64,000 bases of DNA from Aspidiotus rigidus (Eukaryota > Arthropoda > Insecta > Hemiptera > Diaspididae), in the NCBI GenBank assembly GCA_035079385.1, contig JAVHKY010000008.1, forward strand, positions 4,014,001 through 4,078,000. The letters are read 5' to 3'. A program made the translations under genes and the position numbers. Position 1 is the first letter of the stretch. The number at the start of each line of letters is the position of its first letter. This document shows positions 21,648 to 34,039 of this stretch, piece after piece. The notes under the pieces were generated by a model. That model was given only the letters and a program-made list of their open reading frames with translations. It ran no database searches and had not been told where the DNA came from.

Positions 21648-24600
21648 CCCTGTTTTGGGAAGCCAAAGAAATCGAAATCAAGTGCATCAGAACTGGATTC
21701 AGAAGTTAATATCAACGAAAAAGCCATTTTGTATGGAATAGACGACTCTCCACCATGGATATTAGCTTTATTTTTAGCATTACAGGTACCTATTTGGATA
21801 TTTTTTGTTCTTTGATGTCGATGGTTGAAGCTTTACAAACAGATTCAAGTGTGGAGGAAGAGAGAGAGAAAATTCCTTTTTTAAAACGAGTGGGAAAAGA
21901 CCAATATTCTTGAAGAATGATTACATATTATGTAGACAATGAATGATGATCGAGGAAAGGGAGCCATTTTTGCTCCTCGTTCTGCCATTCAGGTTTCCTC
22001 GACGATATTGCCGTAATGACAACTAAACAGCAGATCTGACAGCGTTTCAGCTGCTTGGCATAAAGTTGCCATATTTTGATGAAAACGCTGTCGTTTCTAC
22101 CACAAAACAGGTAAATTTTCTCAACATTCATCGAATTGAAATTTATCAATCCAGGGGGAACACGCAATCTTTTGTTTTCCATCATCTGTCATAATTTATA
22201 CTAGGTACTCTTTAAAATTTGAATGCCCTGAAAATCTCCTTTCTACATGTAACTAATTGTACTTTTGTTTTGACATCACGTTCGCGCTCCGATTCACCAG
22301 ATGACGTCACACTCTCTTGCTTGTACTTTCTTCGTATTTGGGTATTATCTAACTGTTGTCGGGCCCTGAATAAGTTATGTCCTCATGCTTGTAAATTCTC
22401 TAAATCCCTTCTCCTTTTCATTCTAGTCACGGCACATTGCTACTAATGTAGCGCATTGCGTCATAGGTAAACTCGCAGATATTCTGTGCAGTCACCTTTA
22501 TATACGCTGGACGAAGTGTTTTACCCTTTATCATCCTCGGCCGGCCTGTCTATTTTTGATGCTTATCTACGGATAGGTACCTAATTATGAACTGCAAAAG
22601 TGATGGAGGCGCCGGGTACTCCCTTGGAAATGCGTCAGTTCTCCAAGCATCCGAACGGTAAGACCCACGTGGCACTAGTAGTGAGGAGAACTGCTGAATC
22701 AGTCATATTCAGGAACGTTGTTCATACTTAGTATTATCCGCTACGAGCATTCAATGTCAATTCCTCAGTCGTGCAAGCATATCATATGTAATCCATTCCT
22801 CTGCAAGCCACTACAAGCCTCTGCAAGCAAGCCACTAATATGCCTCTGCTAATCATTCAAAGCCTCTGCACGCCAACGCTCCGCTTCCAAGGGGCGAGAC
22901 CTGTAGCGCATTGCGTCGTAGGTAAACTCGCAGATATTCTGTGCAGTCACCTTTATATACGCTGGACGAAATGTTTTACCCTATATCATCCTCGGCCGGC
23001 CTGTCTATTTTTGATGCTTATCGACGGATAGGTAATTATGAACCGCAAAACTAACTTGTATTTTCTCTTGGCCATCACTTAATTCATAGTGAGAGAGATA
23101 GTATTACCTTAGAAAGTCTTGACCGTACATCCTTTTCTCGGCCTAGAAAACGTTAGTTGTTGCCTAACTTTTACGGGCAGAGGAGCGCAAGACTCTAGTT
23201 TATGAACTGTAACTTAAAAGTTCATAGTATGCAACTTTCATGTGAGCCCTTTTTTATAAATGATCGAAGCTCCAAATTTTTTCAAGTCTTCTTCTGTAAG
23301 GAATCAAAACTCTGAAATTGTTCCAAGAGCCTAAATTAGGTCGAGGCCATTGATGACGTCACAGCGGTCGGATGTGGAGGATGTGACCCTCGTAGCTTGA
23401 AATTAATCTGAGAGTGAACTGGTTTTCTTTAGCCTATGTTTGGCTCCATATTTATAGCCTACCTTATACGTTTACATGGCTTGAAATTCCCCAACTTTTA
23501 CAGAAGTTTGAAGCTCAGATTCAAACTTCTCTCAAGTTCTTCCCATCGAGGATCAGAGTACAGACGCAGCGGTTTTCTGAAAATACCCCCTCTCCCTCTC
23601 ACAAAACAGATAGCACGTTTCTCGCTGAAACTAAAGTATGATGTGAACATTCCCTCGAAATACTTCTAAATAAACGACATGCGTTTGTATATTTTTCAGC
23701 ATTACTTAACGATGTTGAGCGCCATTGTTTCCATTCCATTTATTTTAACACCAGCACTATGTATGACGGAAGAAGATCCAGCCAAAAGTTACATCATATC
23801 CACGATGATATTCGTTACTGCCATTGTAACATTCATTCAAATTACCTTTGGATGCAGGTATTCCTATTTTTGACTTCTCTGAAGTCTGAGAAAGTAGGCC
23901 TATGTGTAATCAACCCATGAACAGCATTCTGGTGAATGTTATGCTCTGCATTTTGTACAATTTTATGGTGGCCTATTTAGACCTGACAGAGCGCTACACG
24001 TATAGCGAGGTGAAGATGCGATTTGGCTACATATATTAGATGTAGAAAATGAAGTCAAGAAAATCGAGAGAAGGCTTGAGGATTGTTATTCCTTGTAGCC
24101 AATGGTTACCAGAAGACATACTCGTATTAATAATTTTTGGGTCGATAGTATTGCAATCTTGAATTCCTTATAAAATTTTCTTCTTTCTTTCTTTCTTTCT
24201 TTCTTTCTTTTAATTTGTGAGCTGCTAGCAGCCTGCCTTCAGGGCTATGAGCTCGGCGAAATTGTATTTAGATGCGTGAGAGGAAATTTGCTTGTCATAG
24301 AAATTTGAATATGTTGGGGATGGAGGGGAAGTCATCTGATAGTGCCCCTGTATGGTTGTGAGGAATGGATAAGGAATGGCGGAGTTGGGTTAAGTTGGGA
24401 CAGCAGAAGATGTGTTGAACGGATGGGAGAAGTCAGATTCGCAACGAAGGCATGAGAGAAGCATACAATGAGAGATGAGCTGTATGTGTGTGAGTCTCGT
24501 GTGGCCGATTCTGAGACGGGTGATGTCTTTTTCTTCTTTGCGTGTTAACAGGTTTAAAGAGTCCCACGGGATGGGAATATTTTCAATTTGGGCTCGCTTG

Positions 24601-27600
24601 TTTGAGTGTGATCTGAGATTCGACCAATGAGTGAACCATGCTTAATATGTTTGGAGAGATCTGAGCGTGAGAGGTGTAAAGAGCGGTTGACTGATGGGTT
24701 ATGCGGGTTGCCAGTTTGGCTGCTTAGATCCATCGGTGAAACATAGTGTAGGGTTGTGAAAGGTGTTATAAGAATTTTGTTAAACAGTGCCCGGTATTCT
24801 TCAGGAGAAGTTGAAGGACGGGGGAGACGTTTTGGGTTGTGAATTATTTTGGATGGAGTAAAGAGCCACGGAGGGGTTGAGAGAACGGTTTGGTTAAGAC
24901 AATGGAACGTGAAGGGGTGTGCTAATTGAAGTTCGAGATTGGAACATAAGATTGGTCATGGAGTTTTGGTTGTGATGAGGGTGGAATATACGATGGTGGA
25001 CGGGGATTTCAGAATATTGCAGGATAGTTGTGAGGAAGTTGGTTGTTAGTTTGAGGGGTCGATAATAGAGTGGGGGGAAAGCCAGTGTCTGCATAGAGGC
25101 TTTCAGCGGGACTGGTTCAGAATGATCCAGTAGCTATTCTGAGTGCAGAATTTTGGACAGTGTCGAGTAGTTTCAAATGAGAGGGGGGAATGAGACCGTA
25201 AATAGATGAGCCATAATCGAGGATGAATCGGATTAAGGTGGAGGAGGATTTTTTGGTTACAACCTTCTTTAGGGTGGGAAAGGAATTTCAGGACATTGAG
25301 TGCTCGGATACATTTTGATTTTGTTAGTTTGATACGGGGATCCAAGAGTGACGGTTGTTTGAAAATTTCGTATTCGCCATAAGAAAGTATTGTGATTCAA
25401 CATCACGATCACCTAATTGGGCCAAACTTCCATACAAATTGCCACCTGCAGCGACTCTCTCTCAAGTCCGAATTGTGAATAATGTACTAATGACCACATC
25501 AGTCCACATGTGATATCGTGACTTATAATCACGTGCTTTCATTCAAATCATTTGATCATTTTACCATGAAGTCTTTTTGTAGTCTGAGTCTGACTTTTTT
25601 TTGAAAATTAATCTTACTTTGCTTCAACCAGTCTTATACCCTATCCAGCTCTGCAAGTTTGAACAGGCAGATCTTGATCCATGCAATTTATATAGATAAA
25701 CTCTTGCTTTCTGTCTCTAATTACTATAATTTCAATTTTACCTTTGAAGATTGCCAATCGTTCAAGGTGGTACAATTTCATTTTTGATTCCAACTTTGGC
25801 GATTCTTAGTCAACCCGAATGGAAATGTCCGGACACCGAAATTCTAGATGCTATGACAGAATGTGAAAGAACGGAAGTCTGGCAAATACGAATGCGTGAA
25901 ATATCTGGTGCTATAATTGGAGCCGCTTTATTCCAAGTCGTTATTGGATACACGGGTCAGTTATAAGTTGCGCAAAAACGAGAGGAGATAAAGAATTGTC
26001 AACACTTTCTACTGATTGTAGGTATCGTAGGAAAAATCCTGAAGTACGTAACTCCACTTACCATCGTTCCCACCGTTTCGTTGGCTGGTTTGTCCCTTTT
26101 TGATACGGCTTCGAAATCAGCGTCTACAAACTGGCCGATTGCTGTTCTGTAAGTTTGAATATTTTTTTTGTAGATCTCGTGTGGTCTGATGATGATGATA
26201 TGAAGTTTTTTAGACTTGCTAGTACCAAAGGGAGGAGGCGGGAAGTAGAATCTAGAATTAGGTATGGTAAAAACCTCGTGAGAGTCGGCCAATTTGATCG
26301 TAAAATAAATCTCCGAGATTTTACGTTTCTCCCCCTCTTGCTTATTACACCGTTTGTGACCAAATCACTAATAATTGTTTTCTTATAGAAAGATGAATCC
26401 AAATAACGGTCATGAAGCCACTTAACTGTCATCTGATACCGGTCATTATACATCTTCAACAGTAGCAAACGCAACGTCTGCTTTTACCAAGAATTTTTTC
26501 TGGTATCCTTTGTTCAACTCGTGACATGAAAATAATCCAATTCCCCAACCAGGCCGGCCAACTCTTCGCTCTCTTTTTGAGTCGAGTTTCTTTCAAGTCA
26601 CTTATGATCCCTTCCTGCTGTATAGCTTGTCTCGTTGAATGTCATTGGCCAAAAATCTGTACATATTTTCCTCGTGTGAGGATAATTTTAATATTTTTAT
26701 TTGATTCCTATAATTCTATTTACAGAACTTCATTTCTGCTGACAATTTTTTCCTTGTGTATGTCCAAAGTGACCATTCCAATAATTTCATTCAATCGGAA
26801 ATCATGGGTCAAAGTCATCTGGTTTCCTCTTTTCAAATTATTTCCGGTAAGAGTGTACGTACCGTTAGAATTTTCCGAGTCATCAGCCCTCCTTCCACTC
26901 ACCAAATGCTATAATTTGAAATTTGAGTAGCTTAACATGAAGGTGTGTAACTGTTAGTGATTGATAATTCTCCAAGTAATAGGTGTTAACAGCAATTGTC
27001 GTAGTATGGGCGTTCTCTGCACTTCTCACATCGCTCAACTTCTTTCCAGAAGGTGATCCAGCAAGGACTGACGTTAAGTTACAAATGATCTACAATGCCG
27101 CATGGTTCAGAATACCATATCCAGGTTAGATATCCTTTTTTCAGAAAGCTCATTTAAAAAGTGGTAATCATAGAGGAACAATTTTATTTGAAGTTACCTA
27201 TCTCAAGATTTTGAATTTTTTGACTCGGAATGAAGTTTGAGAGTGTTGATGAGAATTCCGAGAAGAAATTAGACGAGGATCAAGAAATGCAAGAAAAATA
27301 CTCTTTTTCAATTAGGTACACTAATGATGAGATAAATAATTAATGTTCTAAAATAAATTAAGAAAAATTTATTTTGCTAAAATCCGTACGCATTCCAAGA
27401 CATTAAAGAGAGTGAGAATTTCAATAAATTTCAAGAGGCTGAAATTTAATAATCTGAATATCATTTGATTCGTTTTTTTCTAAACCATTCCTGAATACCA
27501 GTCGTCAATTAAAACTCTGACTAGGTACGCGGGTATTGAAAATGGAAAAGAGTATACTCTTCAATGAAATTTTAAAATTCTAATTACAGGTCAATGGGGT

Positions 27601-30600
27601 TGGCCTACATTCGGTATCTCCTCCATTCTTGGTATGTTGGCTGGAGTGCTAGCAATGACGGTTGAGTCGTTGGGATACTATCCAACCATTGCCAAGATGA
27701 GCGGTACACAGTCTGCGGTAGAATAATTTTTTCCAATCATTATTCTCAAGTCTCAAAAATCATCCTTGTGTACTTTTCAGGAGCCCCACCTCCCCCAATA
27801 CACGCGATCAACCGAGGAATAGGTACAGAAGGTTTGGGAACAGTTTTAGCGGGATTTTGGGGATGTGGAAATGGTACCAATAGCTTTAGCGAGAACGTCA
27901 GCACTATTGGAGTCACCAAGGTGCCTTCATAAATAAGTCTATCCAAAATATTTAAAATAGAGCTCTAAATGAAATTTTGTATGGTAAACATCGTGTTGCA
28001 TCCTTACAGGCTGGCAGTAGACGAATTATACAATTCGTTTGTCTTATAATGTTATTGCAAGGTATATTTAACAAATTTGGAGCCTTATTCATGATCATTC
28101 CAGAGCCTATCGTCGGCGGAATATTTTGCGTCATGTTTGGACTCACAGCAACTTCTGGTAAACTTCATCGTTTTCTTAGTTTAAGATAATTTTCTTTCGC
28201 AATCACCGAGAAGCTTTGACATAATATATTCCATTTTCTGAAATTTATTGGTTGCTAATGAACGCCATAATCCGCAGAGCGAATCAAACCGAGTTCTTGA
28301 ACATTATTGATATTCGTAGAAAATGTACTGAAATTTAAATAAGAAGACACCTCCTCCTTTTGTAATTTCTAATCCTAAAAAAGTACGACCTTTTTGTGTT
28401 TCATCATCCTAAGACTCCTAGCTTCCAAAATTTCTCTCTTTATTACACTCCCTTTCAGACTCATACATTTCTAACCCAATCATACAACGTATTCTCACAC
28501 TTCTCACCTTAGACTCAATGAACACCCAAATAATTTTCATATGGATCTTCGGGCGCATCGACCTTTCCGGACATTACGCTGTTGATCAAGCCGTTAAACA
28601 GGCTACCTATAATTCCCCCGTTCCATCCCTGGAGTACAAAAATCACTGCCTTTCGCTCATCACCCAACCATGGAACGCACTTTGGAAAAATCAATTCAAC
28701 AACAAACTACTTCGTATTGAAAAAAGTCCCCGTCCCCTGGTCATCACCCATTAGGAATATTGGACGAGAAGAAATCAAGCTATGTCGTCTAAGAATGGGC
28801 CACACAACAATTACACACTTCCACATAACTGAACCTCACCTACCATGCCCCTGTTGCAAAAAAAAAAAACAATTTAACAGTTGACCATTTTTTTTCTAGC
28901 CCCAACTCTCATCTCTTCGTTCTTCCACAAGTACACCCTCCTCTCTCACTCAAGCACTCAAAAATAACCGCGAGACCGACAACTAGCCATCAAAACACGA
29001 AAATTATCTTACCGCCAATGGTCTTTTGCGCCTTATATCACACATCTAAAATCAGATGACTCAATCATCTCTGATTCTCTTCTTATTTCGCAACTCTTAA
29101 CCAAACACAACATCTCTGTCTCTTCCACCTCCAACTATAATCCTTTCTTCTTATCTTACAAACTTCAACAAGAAAATACACATATATCTTCCGACCCCCC
29201 TTCTAGCGACCCACTCCCATATAAGTACCCCATTTCTGAAGATGAACTCACAACCATCGCCAAAAACTTAAGAAATGCCTCCTCCGGATTAGATAACATT
29301 CATTCAGCCATGATCAAAAACCTGCATCCCAAATCTCTCTTTTCTCCTCTCCCTGTTCAATTCCATTTTCACCAACAACTCGTACCCCCTTTCTTAAGAA
29401 ACCGTTATCATTTCCCTATTTTAAAACCCAACTCAGACCCCACCCTCCCCAGCTCATACCGCCCCGTGGCTCTATCCATTTCGAAAAATCCTCAACAGAA
29501 GACTGCTTCGGTTCTTGGAATCAAACAACCTCAACTCTTTCTTTCAATACGGTATTAGAAAAGGCCGCAGTACCACCCAAGCTCTCATTGACCTCCAATC
29601 ACAAATTAACGATCCATTCTTCAACAAATCTTGCCTATACTCTATTTTTCAACCTCCAAGAGGCCTTCCCCCGGATCTGAAGGCATCTATAATTTCCACC
29701 AAACTTTACAGTATTGGTCTTCGGGACAACCTCCCAAACATATCGCAAAGTTTCTTTCACGATAGAACTCTCATGGTAAGAATTCAAAATACGACCTCTC
29801 CCCCTCTTCCAGTTCAAAACGGGGGAAGTACTCACTGTCCTTCTTTTCTTACTAGCCATTTACGATGTCACGAAATGCGTCAATCCCCCCTTACTCAACG
29901 CCTCTTTGCCGACGATTATAACATCTCAATTTCTTCCTTCAACCCTACGAGAGCCCACAGGCTTCCCCAAGAAACCCTTCACAAAATCACTACTTGATCA
30001 CCGAAAAATTGATTCAGATTCTCTCCTTCCAAAACCTTCTTTGTAATTTACAAAAAAATAAATCCTTTCCCCTCGATTCAACCTCTAATTTTACAAGAAA
30101 GCTGATCTTGGGAGGTACCTGTTCAATTCTTTATCAAATAGGTAGGCTAATTGAACACCTAATCAAATTTTCCCGACTATACTGATTGATACCTACTCTA
30201 TAATATTATTTCAAACATTATCTATTTCAGGTCTTTCTATGTTGCAATACGTCGATCTAAATTCAGCAAGAAATCTTTTCATTCTTGGATTGACTATGTT
30301 GTTTTCACTGGTTTGTATTTATTAAGATCAATTCTGTCTTCAGTCCAAGTGAAATATTTCGCATGTTGAACATCTATAATTATAATGTTTGACTTCTGTG
30401 GTGAACGCATTTCCTACTAAATAAATGAAAATGAAATTTTGCCGATGATATCGAAAAAAATAATAAATTACTTATAATGCCAATGTCCTACTTTTTCTTC
30501 CTTAATCTATTTTCAAATTACAATTCGAACGAGCCTTTTGAAAAATTTCACCAAAATTTCGGCTTCTTTTCAATTGATTTACAAATTTTATACTTTAGTT

Positions 30601-32465
30601 TCAGATAAGTACAAAAGTGTAATGTTCAAATTTGTCTTTTGCAACTCACCAAGTAATCAAATTTTTTTTCAGGCTTTTCCCAAATGGTTGGTAGCTAATC
30701 CTGGAGCTATTTGTACTGGCATCCTCCTGGTTGATAATATTTTAACCGTATTGTTCAGTACAAGTATTCTAGTTGGTGGCTTATTGGGATGTATTCTCGA
30801 TAATGTAATACCAGGTATTCTTTATACTTGAGCAGTTAAAAAACTCGCAGCCTAATTTATGAGCCGCTCGGAGTTGCCTTCATTAACCTTGTTAATTGAG
30901 GCAAACAGGGAACTTGTTTCATGGGCGTCACTATTTTGTATTCTCATTCCTAAATAGCCTAAGCCTTTGTTATACTAGGAATTCCTAATATACCATTCTA
31001 AACCTATAATGAGTAGCCTGAAAAAAAATCAAACTTTAGCCTTATATTGGGCCTAATGTACTACACTAGGCCTATAATGACTAGCCTGAAAGTATAAGTA
31101 GGCTTATACTAACTACGTTTCGTTATACTAGGCTTGATATACAGTATAACTAGGCTTAATATTATACAGTATATATACTAAACTAGCCTGAAACACCTAT
31201 CATATATGAGTCGCGCTCAGCGAAACCATGAACTAAGTCGGAAAAAAAAAAATTCTGATTTTTAGCGAAATTTTCAGATCTCTTCTGCTTTCGAATGAAA
31301 AAAAAAATCAGGTTCGCTAACATCAAAATTGACCGCTGTAGAAATTTTTAAAGATTCAAATTACGAGGAAAACTACTAACCTTCTTTTCGTTTTTTGGCT
31401 GTATCTCGAAATTTTGTTTTCCGACTTAGTACATGGTTTCGCTGAGCGCGACTCATATATGTGACCCCGTCTACAGAAACCCGCCTTAGCGTTGAATATC
31501 GATCAGGAAAAACGGATCTTTTACAAAGAAAGGAAGATTTCTTTTCTCCTGATTGTAATTAAACACTAAGGCGGGTTTCTGTAGACGGGGTCACATATAT
31601 AGTTCGGAGGAAGAAATTTTTATAAGTCTCCCTCCTATCATAGGTAGCCCGGAGGTAAAAAATGCTAGGCCTATAATAAGTAGCCTAAAAAATTTTGAAC
31701 TTCAGCCTTCGTTATAATAAGCAGCCCGGAGGTAAAAATTTTGTCTCCCGGCGCCCGTTATTTTCCCTCAAATACCCTCCAATAAAGCAGGTTCCCTGTT
31801 AAAAAGCTTGTGTATGTGTACACTGAAATTCCATACGCATAATCTTCTAGAAACGAATTTCATAAACCGTACAATCGTTTATTTGTGAAAGGTGTTATGT
31901 TAGTAGAAAACTTAGCTATTCATATTCTATAGCTTTTGAAATCTTCCTTAAAACACAATTTGAGACTTTATACCTTAACCCAAACAGTGCAGATTGAAGT
32001 ATAATTTTGGCACCAAATTGAGGTTTATTTATTAGGTATTTATTTTTTTTTGGATGGGGGCGTCGACGTTTTACGGCCCCTTCGAAACTTTCATAAAAAA
32101 TTAGGGACATGAAAGATAAACAAGAATAGTGAGATTTTAAACTATAGCTTGAGCATCTAAAAATTCGGAATTATTTTTCATAGGTTCGAAGGAAGAAAGA
32201 GGTCTAATAGCTTGGGCTGATCAAATTAAACTTCCTACGAGCGATTCCAATGAATCCGAAAATATTGGTACTTCATACAGCACGTACGATTTTCCATTTG
32301 GAATGACTATTATTCGCAAGTAAAAGTTTTATCTTATTCTTTCTAAACAAGTAATCGTCATGGTTCATTATGATTTTATTTTAAATCCTTCATTTGTAAT
32401 TGTTTCTTACTAGGTATAAATTCTTGCGATACATTCCCTGTATACCTGGTTATAAGTCGCACTGA
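21648..32465 (+). CDS. SLC23-family nucleobase/ascorbate transporter (start exon not found)
   Basis: Thirteen exons found: 21648-21785, 23700-23857, 25750-25955, 26022-26148, 26726-26846, 26983-27124, 27590-27703, 27781-27920, 28010-28157, 30231-30310, 30673-30814, 32184-32319 and 32414-32465. They join in phase into 567 aa ending at a stop. Family signatures: [51 protein letters not shown], a large hydrophilic loop with Cys/Glu, the central [16 protein letters not shown] (the NAT signature NxGxxxxT region) and a polytopic membrane pattern. Members move ascorbate or nucleobases across the plasma membrane, usually Na+-coupled; substrate cannot be told here. The exon at 21648 begins in phase 0 and has no ATG, so at least one upstream exon is missing from this call. 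Long introns hold several transposons. Confidence 0.88.
22447..23049 (+). mobile_element. TRIM-like miniature LTR retrotransposon in SLC23 intron 1
   Basis: Two direct repeats of about 150 bp, 22447-22598 and 22902-23049, both start TGTAGCGCATTGCGTC and are roughly 95% alike, differing by a 4-bp indel and a few bases. Five bases after the first repeat, TGGAGGCGCCGGG (22604) has the form of a tRNA primer-binding site. A purine run AAGGGGCGAGA sits just before the second repeat. ACTAA flanks both ends (22442-22446 and 23050-23054), a 5-bp target duplication. The interior is only about 300 bp, with degenerate CCTCTGCAAGC repeats and no ORF. I infer a non-autonomous TRIM element. Confidence 0.75.
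24181..24210. repeat. TTCT tetranucleotide microsatellite
   Basis: About seven perfect TTCT units inside SLC23 intron 2, next to the end of a LINE fragment. Confidence 0.9.
24240..25350 (-). mobile_element. LINE fragment (RT to RNase H region), SLC23 intron 2
   Basis: Broken minus-strand frames (25345-25103 and 25094-24894) read like the region after the reverse transcriptase palm in Jockey/I-type LINEs: a [20 protein letters not shown] block, a [10 protein letters not shown] segment where family members have a YGS-type motif, and an HPHHNQNSM tail. The frame is interrupted repeatedly. The same family seems present at 28500-30000 and 47080-50200. Confidence 0.55.
28500..30000 (+). mobile_element. 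LINE fragments in SLC23 intron 9 (RNase H end followed by RT part)
   Basis: At 28540-28680 the frame [20 protein letters not shown] resembles an RNase H C-terminus (the family's HxxxxGNExADxxAK). From about 29230 come RT pieces: [25 protein letters not shown] with [34 protein letters not shown], and LFADDYNIS at ~29906, the RT catalytic ADD box. Many frameshifts. The C-terminal part precedes the N-terminal part, so this is two copies or a rearranged one. Confidence 0.65.
31201..31461. repeat. Foldback with ~42-bp arms inside the inverted-repeat element
   Basis: CATATATGAGTCGCGCTCAG at 31201 returns inverted at 31442-31461; arms run to about 31242 and 31415. The loop is about 170 bp and contains only weakly related sequence. 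Confidence 0.8.
31455..31600. repeat. Second foldback overlapping the first
   Basis: Arms 31455-31488 and 31566-31600 (GTGACCCCGTCTACAGAAAC and its inverse) share the TATATG junction with the previous foldback, so the two overlap by a few bases. Confidence 0.8.
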
Positions 32466-32836
32466 AGAGAATTTCTGTCTTTCAAGCAGCAAGAAGATTT
32501 ACCTGTCTTAAACACATCTAATTTTCTCCTTTATTGCGAGTACCTACGCAATAAAATTCGATCTTTTGTTCTACGTCATTAAAATAAATATATATTTTTT
32601 TTAATTGATAGTAAATTTTTGGTAGGTACCGGTACGTATTACGATGGTAGAAAATATTCGGAATTCTCATTTGATGTAGCAACATTTAGATGCTGAAAGA
32701 GTTGAATAAGTACCCAGGGGAAAAACCTGAAGAAGAAGTTCCGTGAAGTATCAAATGACTGAAGCAAAATGCACAATTTTATTAATAATATTCAAGAGTT
32801 AATCGAGTGTTTTCCTAGGTACGAAGAAGATGTCAC

Positions 32837-33118
32837 TTAAATTCTATTCCTGGCGTCTAAGTACTTTATCATATCGGGGGTTAGGTCTTGTCTCCAGTGT
32901 CGTTGCAGCCCGCTGAAAAAACTAAAAAGGTCGGCTTGCAGCTTACAGCTAACAGCGATCGACTCCAACGAAGCCCCTGCACAAAGAAGACGGCGCACAA
33001 CTTTACTGCTGTTCTTATCAATATTATTGATGTGAAGAAAAGTATACATCTGAACCAAACTGAACGAAGGAATTACTTTTTTCACTCCCGAAGAAGAAGA
33101 ATTCTGTGTTGAGCTCAA
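32837..33118 (-). CDS. Possible small hypothetical protein
   Basis: Open frame of 94 codons whose first possible ATG (MYTFLHINNIDKN) lies near 33047, giving about 70 aa; upstream the frame stays open to a TTG. Composition is protein-like (SKVVRRLLCAGASLESIAVS, then LQRHWRQDLTPDMIKYL) and helical. It would be divergent from ENY2. I do not recognise a family; it could be an exon of a larger gene or a chance ORF. Confidence 0.35.
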   Translation of the reverse strand: MSSTQNSSSSGVKKVIPSFSLVQMYTFLHINNIDKNSSKVVRRLLCAGASLESIAVSCKLQADLFSFFSGLQRHWRQDLTPDMIKYLDARNRI

Positions 33119-33272
33119 ACTACGATGACGAGGCGAAAACTTGAATAATATTTCGTGTTTTAATTTTCAATCTTAAGTCTTAACCAACACCCATTCGCTG
33201 TTAGAATGATTTAAATTTTTCTAAAGGGTATCGTGTACTGGAAGCAGAATACTGTGATTATAACGCGCACTT

Positions 33273-33744
33273 ATGGGTTCGAATGCGGAATCCGATTATT
33301 CTTCGTAAGTAATGCAATTGTCTCGGCATTGGTACAAGTATAAGCATTATTTAGAGGTTCTCATTGAGTCGATCAACTCGTAAATTACAGCATTAAACAT
33401 CTGTTGTATAAACGTTTGGCGGAAAGTGGTTGGTGCGATCAAGTGCGAATGATGGTTCGTCTAAAACTCAGAGACAATGATGACCTGTCTTTGGATGAAT
33501 TAATTGACTCAACTTTACCGAAAGCCAGAAGTAAGATCGGAAATTCGACGTGAAGATCTAACTTGAATTATTTGCATCACCTCGTCTTTGAAAAATTTTC
33601 ATTCTTTCCTCCTACGAAATATTGAATGTTGGTTTTCTCCTTTCAGGTTTAGTACCTGCTGCAATAAAGAGGGAAATGCTTCAGAAGTTGAAAGATGGAA
33701 TACTTCGTGAAGAAGGTTATTTCAACGATAGTCGGTTATCTTGA
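33273..33744 (+). CDS. e(y)2: ENY2 / enhancer of yellow 2 (SAGA DUB module and TREX-2 subunit)
   Basis: Exons 33273-33304, 33391-33530 and 33647-33744 give 89 aa in phase, close to the family's ~100. The pattern HLLYKRLAESGWCDQVR, then LSLDELIDSTLPKAR and LVPAAIKREMLQKLKDGIL follows ENY2 ([36 protein letters not shown]). ENY2 is an all-helical adaptor working in histone H2B deubiquitination (SAGA) and in mRNA export at nuclear pores (TREX-2). The ATG at 33273 was chosen; an alternative in-frame start is not apparent. Confidence 0.88.
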
Positions 33745-34039
33745 CATCTTGACCTGCAATTGCAAAATGTAACTTCTTCTACTTCGGAGAATCGCCTAAT
33801 CGTTTTCAATCTGGTGATTGTTGATTGTTTTCAACTTCGATGTACTCATTAATTTTTGCCGGAAATATTATTTTTATTATTTGTTCGTATTCGAGAGCTA
33901 TTTGTCTGAATTTACGGAATAAATATCAATCCTAAGGTGTACTTTTATCTCAACAGTTCTTTACACAGTTTATTTACAGAAATCATTCAAACATACAAAC
34001 AACAACTACATTAATTCTAAAAGTATTGATCTCGGACGA

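Larger units (their letters stand above)
30904..31802. mobile_element. Inverted-repeat element with AACAGGGAACYTG ends, SLC23 intron 11
   Basis: The left end AACAGGGAACTTGTTTCATG is matched in reverse orientation by AAGCAGGTTCCCTGTT at the right end. The interior has degenerate tandem copies of a TAGGCCTATAATGAGTAGCC unit and two foldbacks, with no ORF. Similar ends occur at 48494-49502, 58893-59158 and 60908-62706, so I treat them as one non-autonomous family. Confidence 0.55.

Noticed and set aside
26124..26474. Minus-strand 116-aa frame in SLC23 intron 4
   Set aside because: Overlaps an exon on the other strand, no family match and no partner exons.
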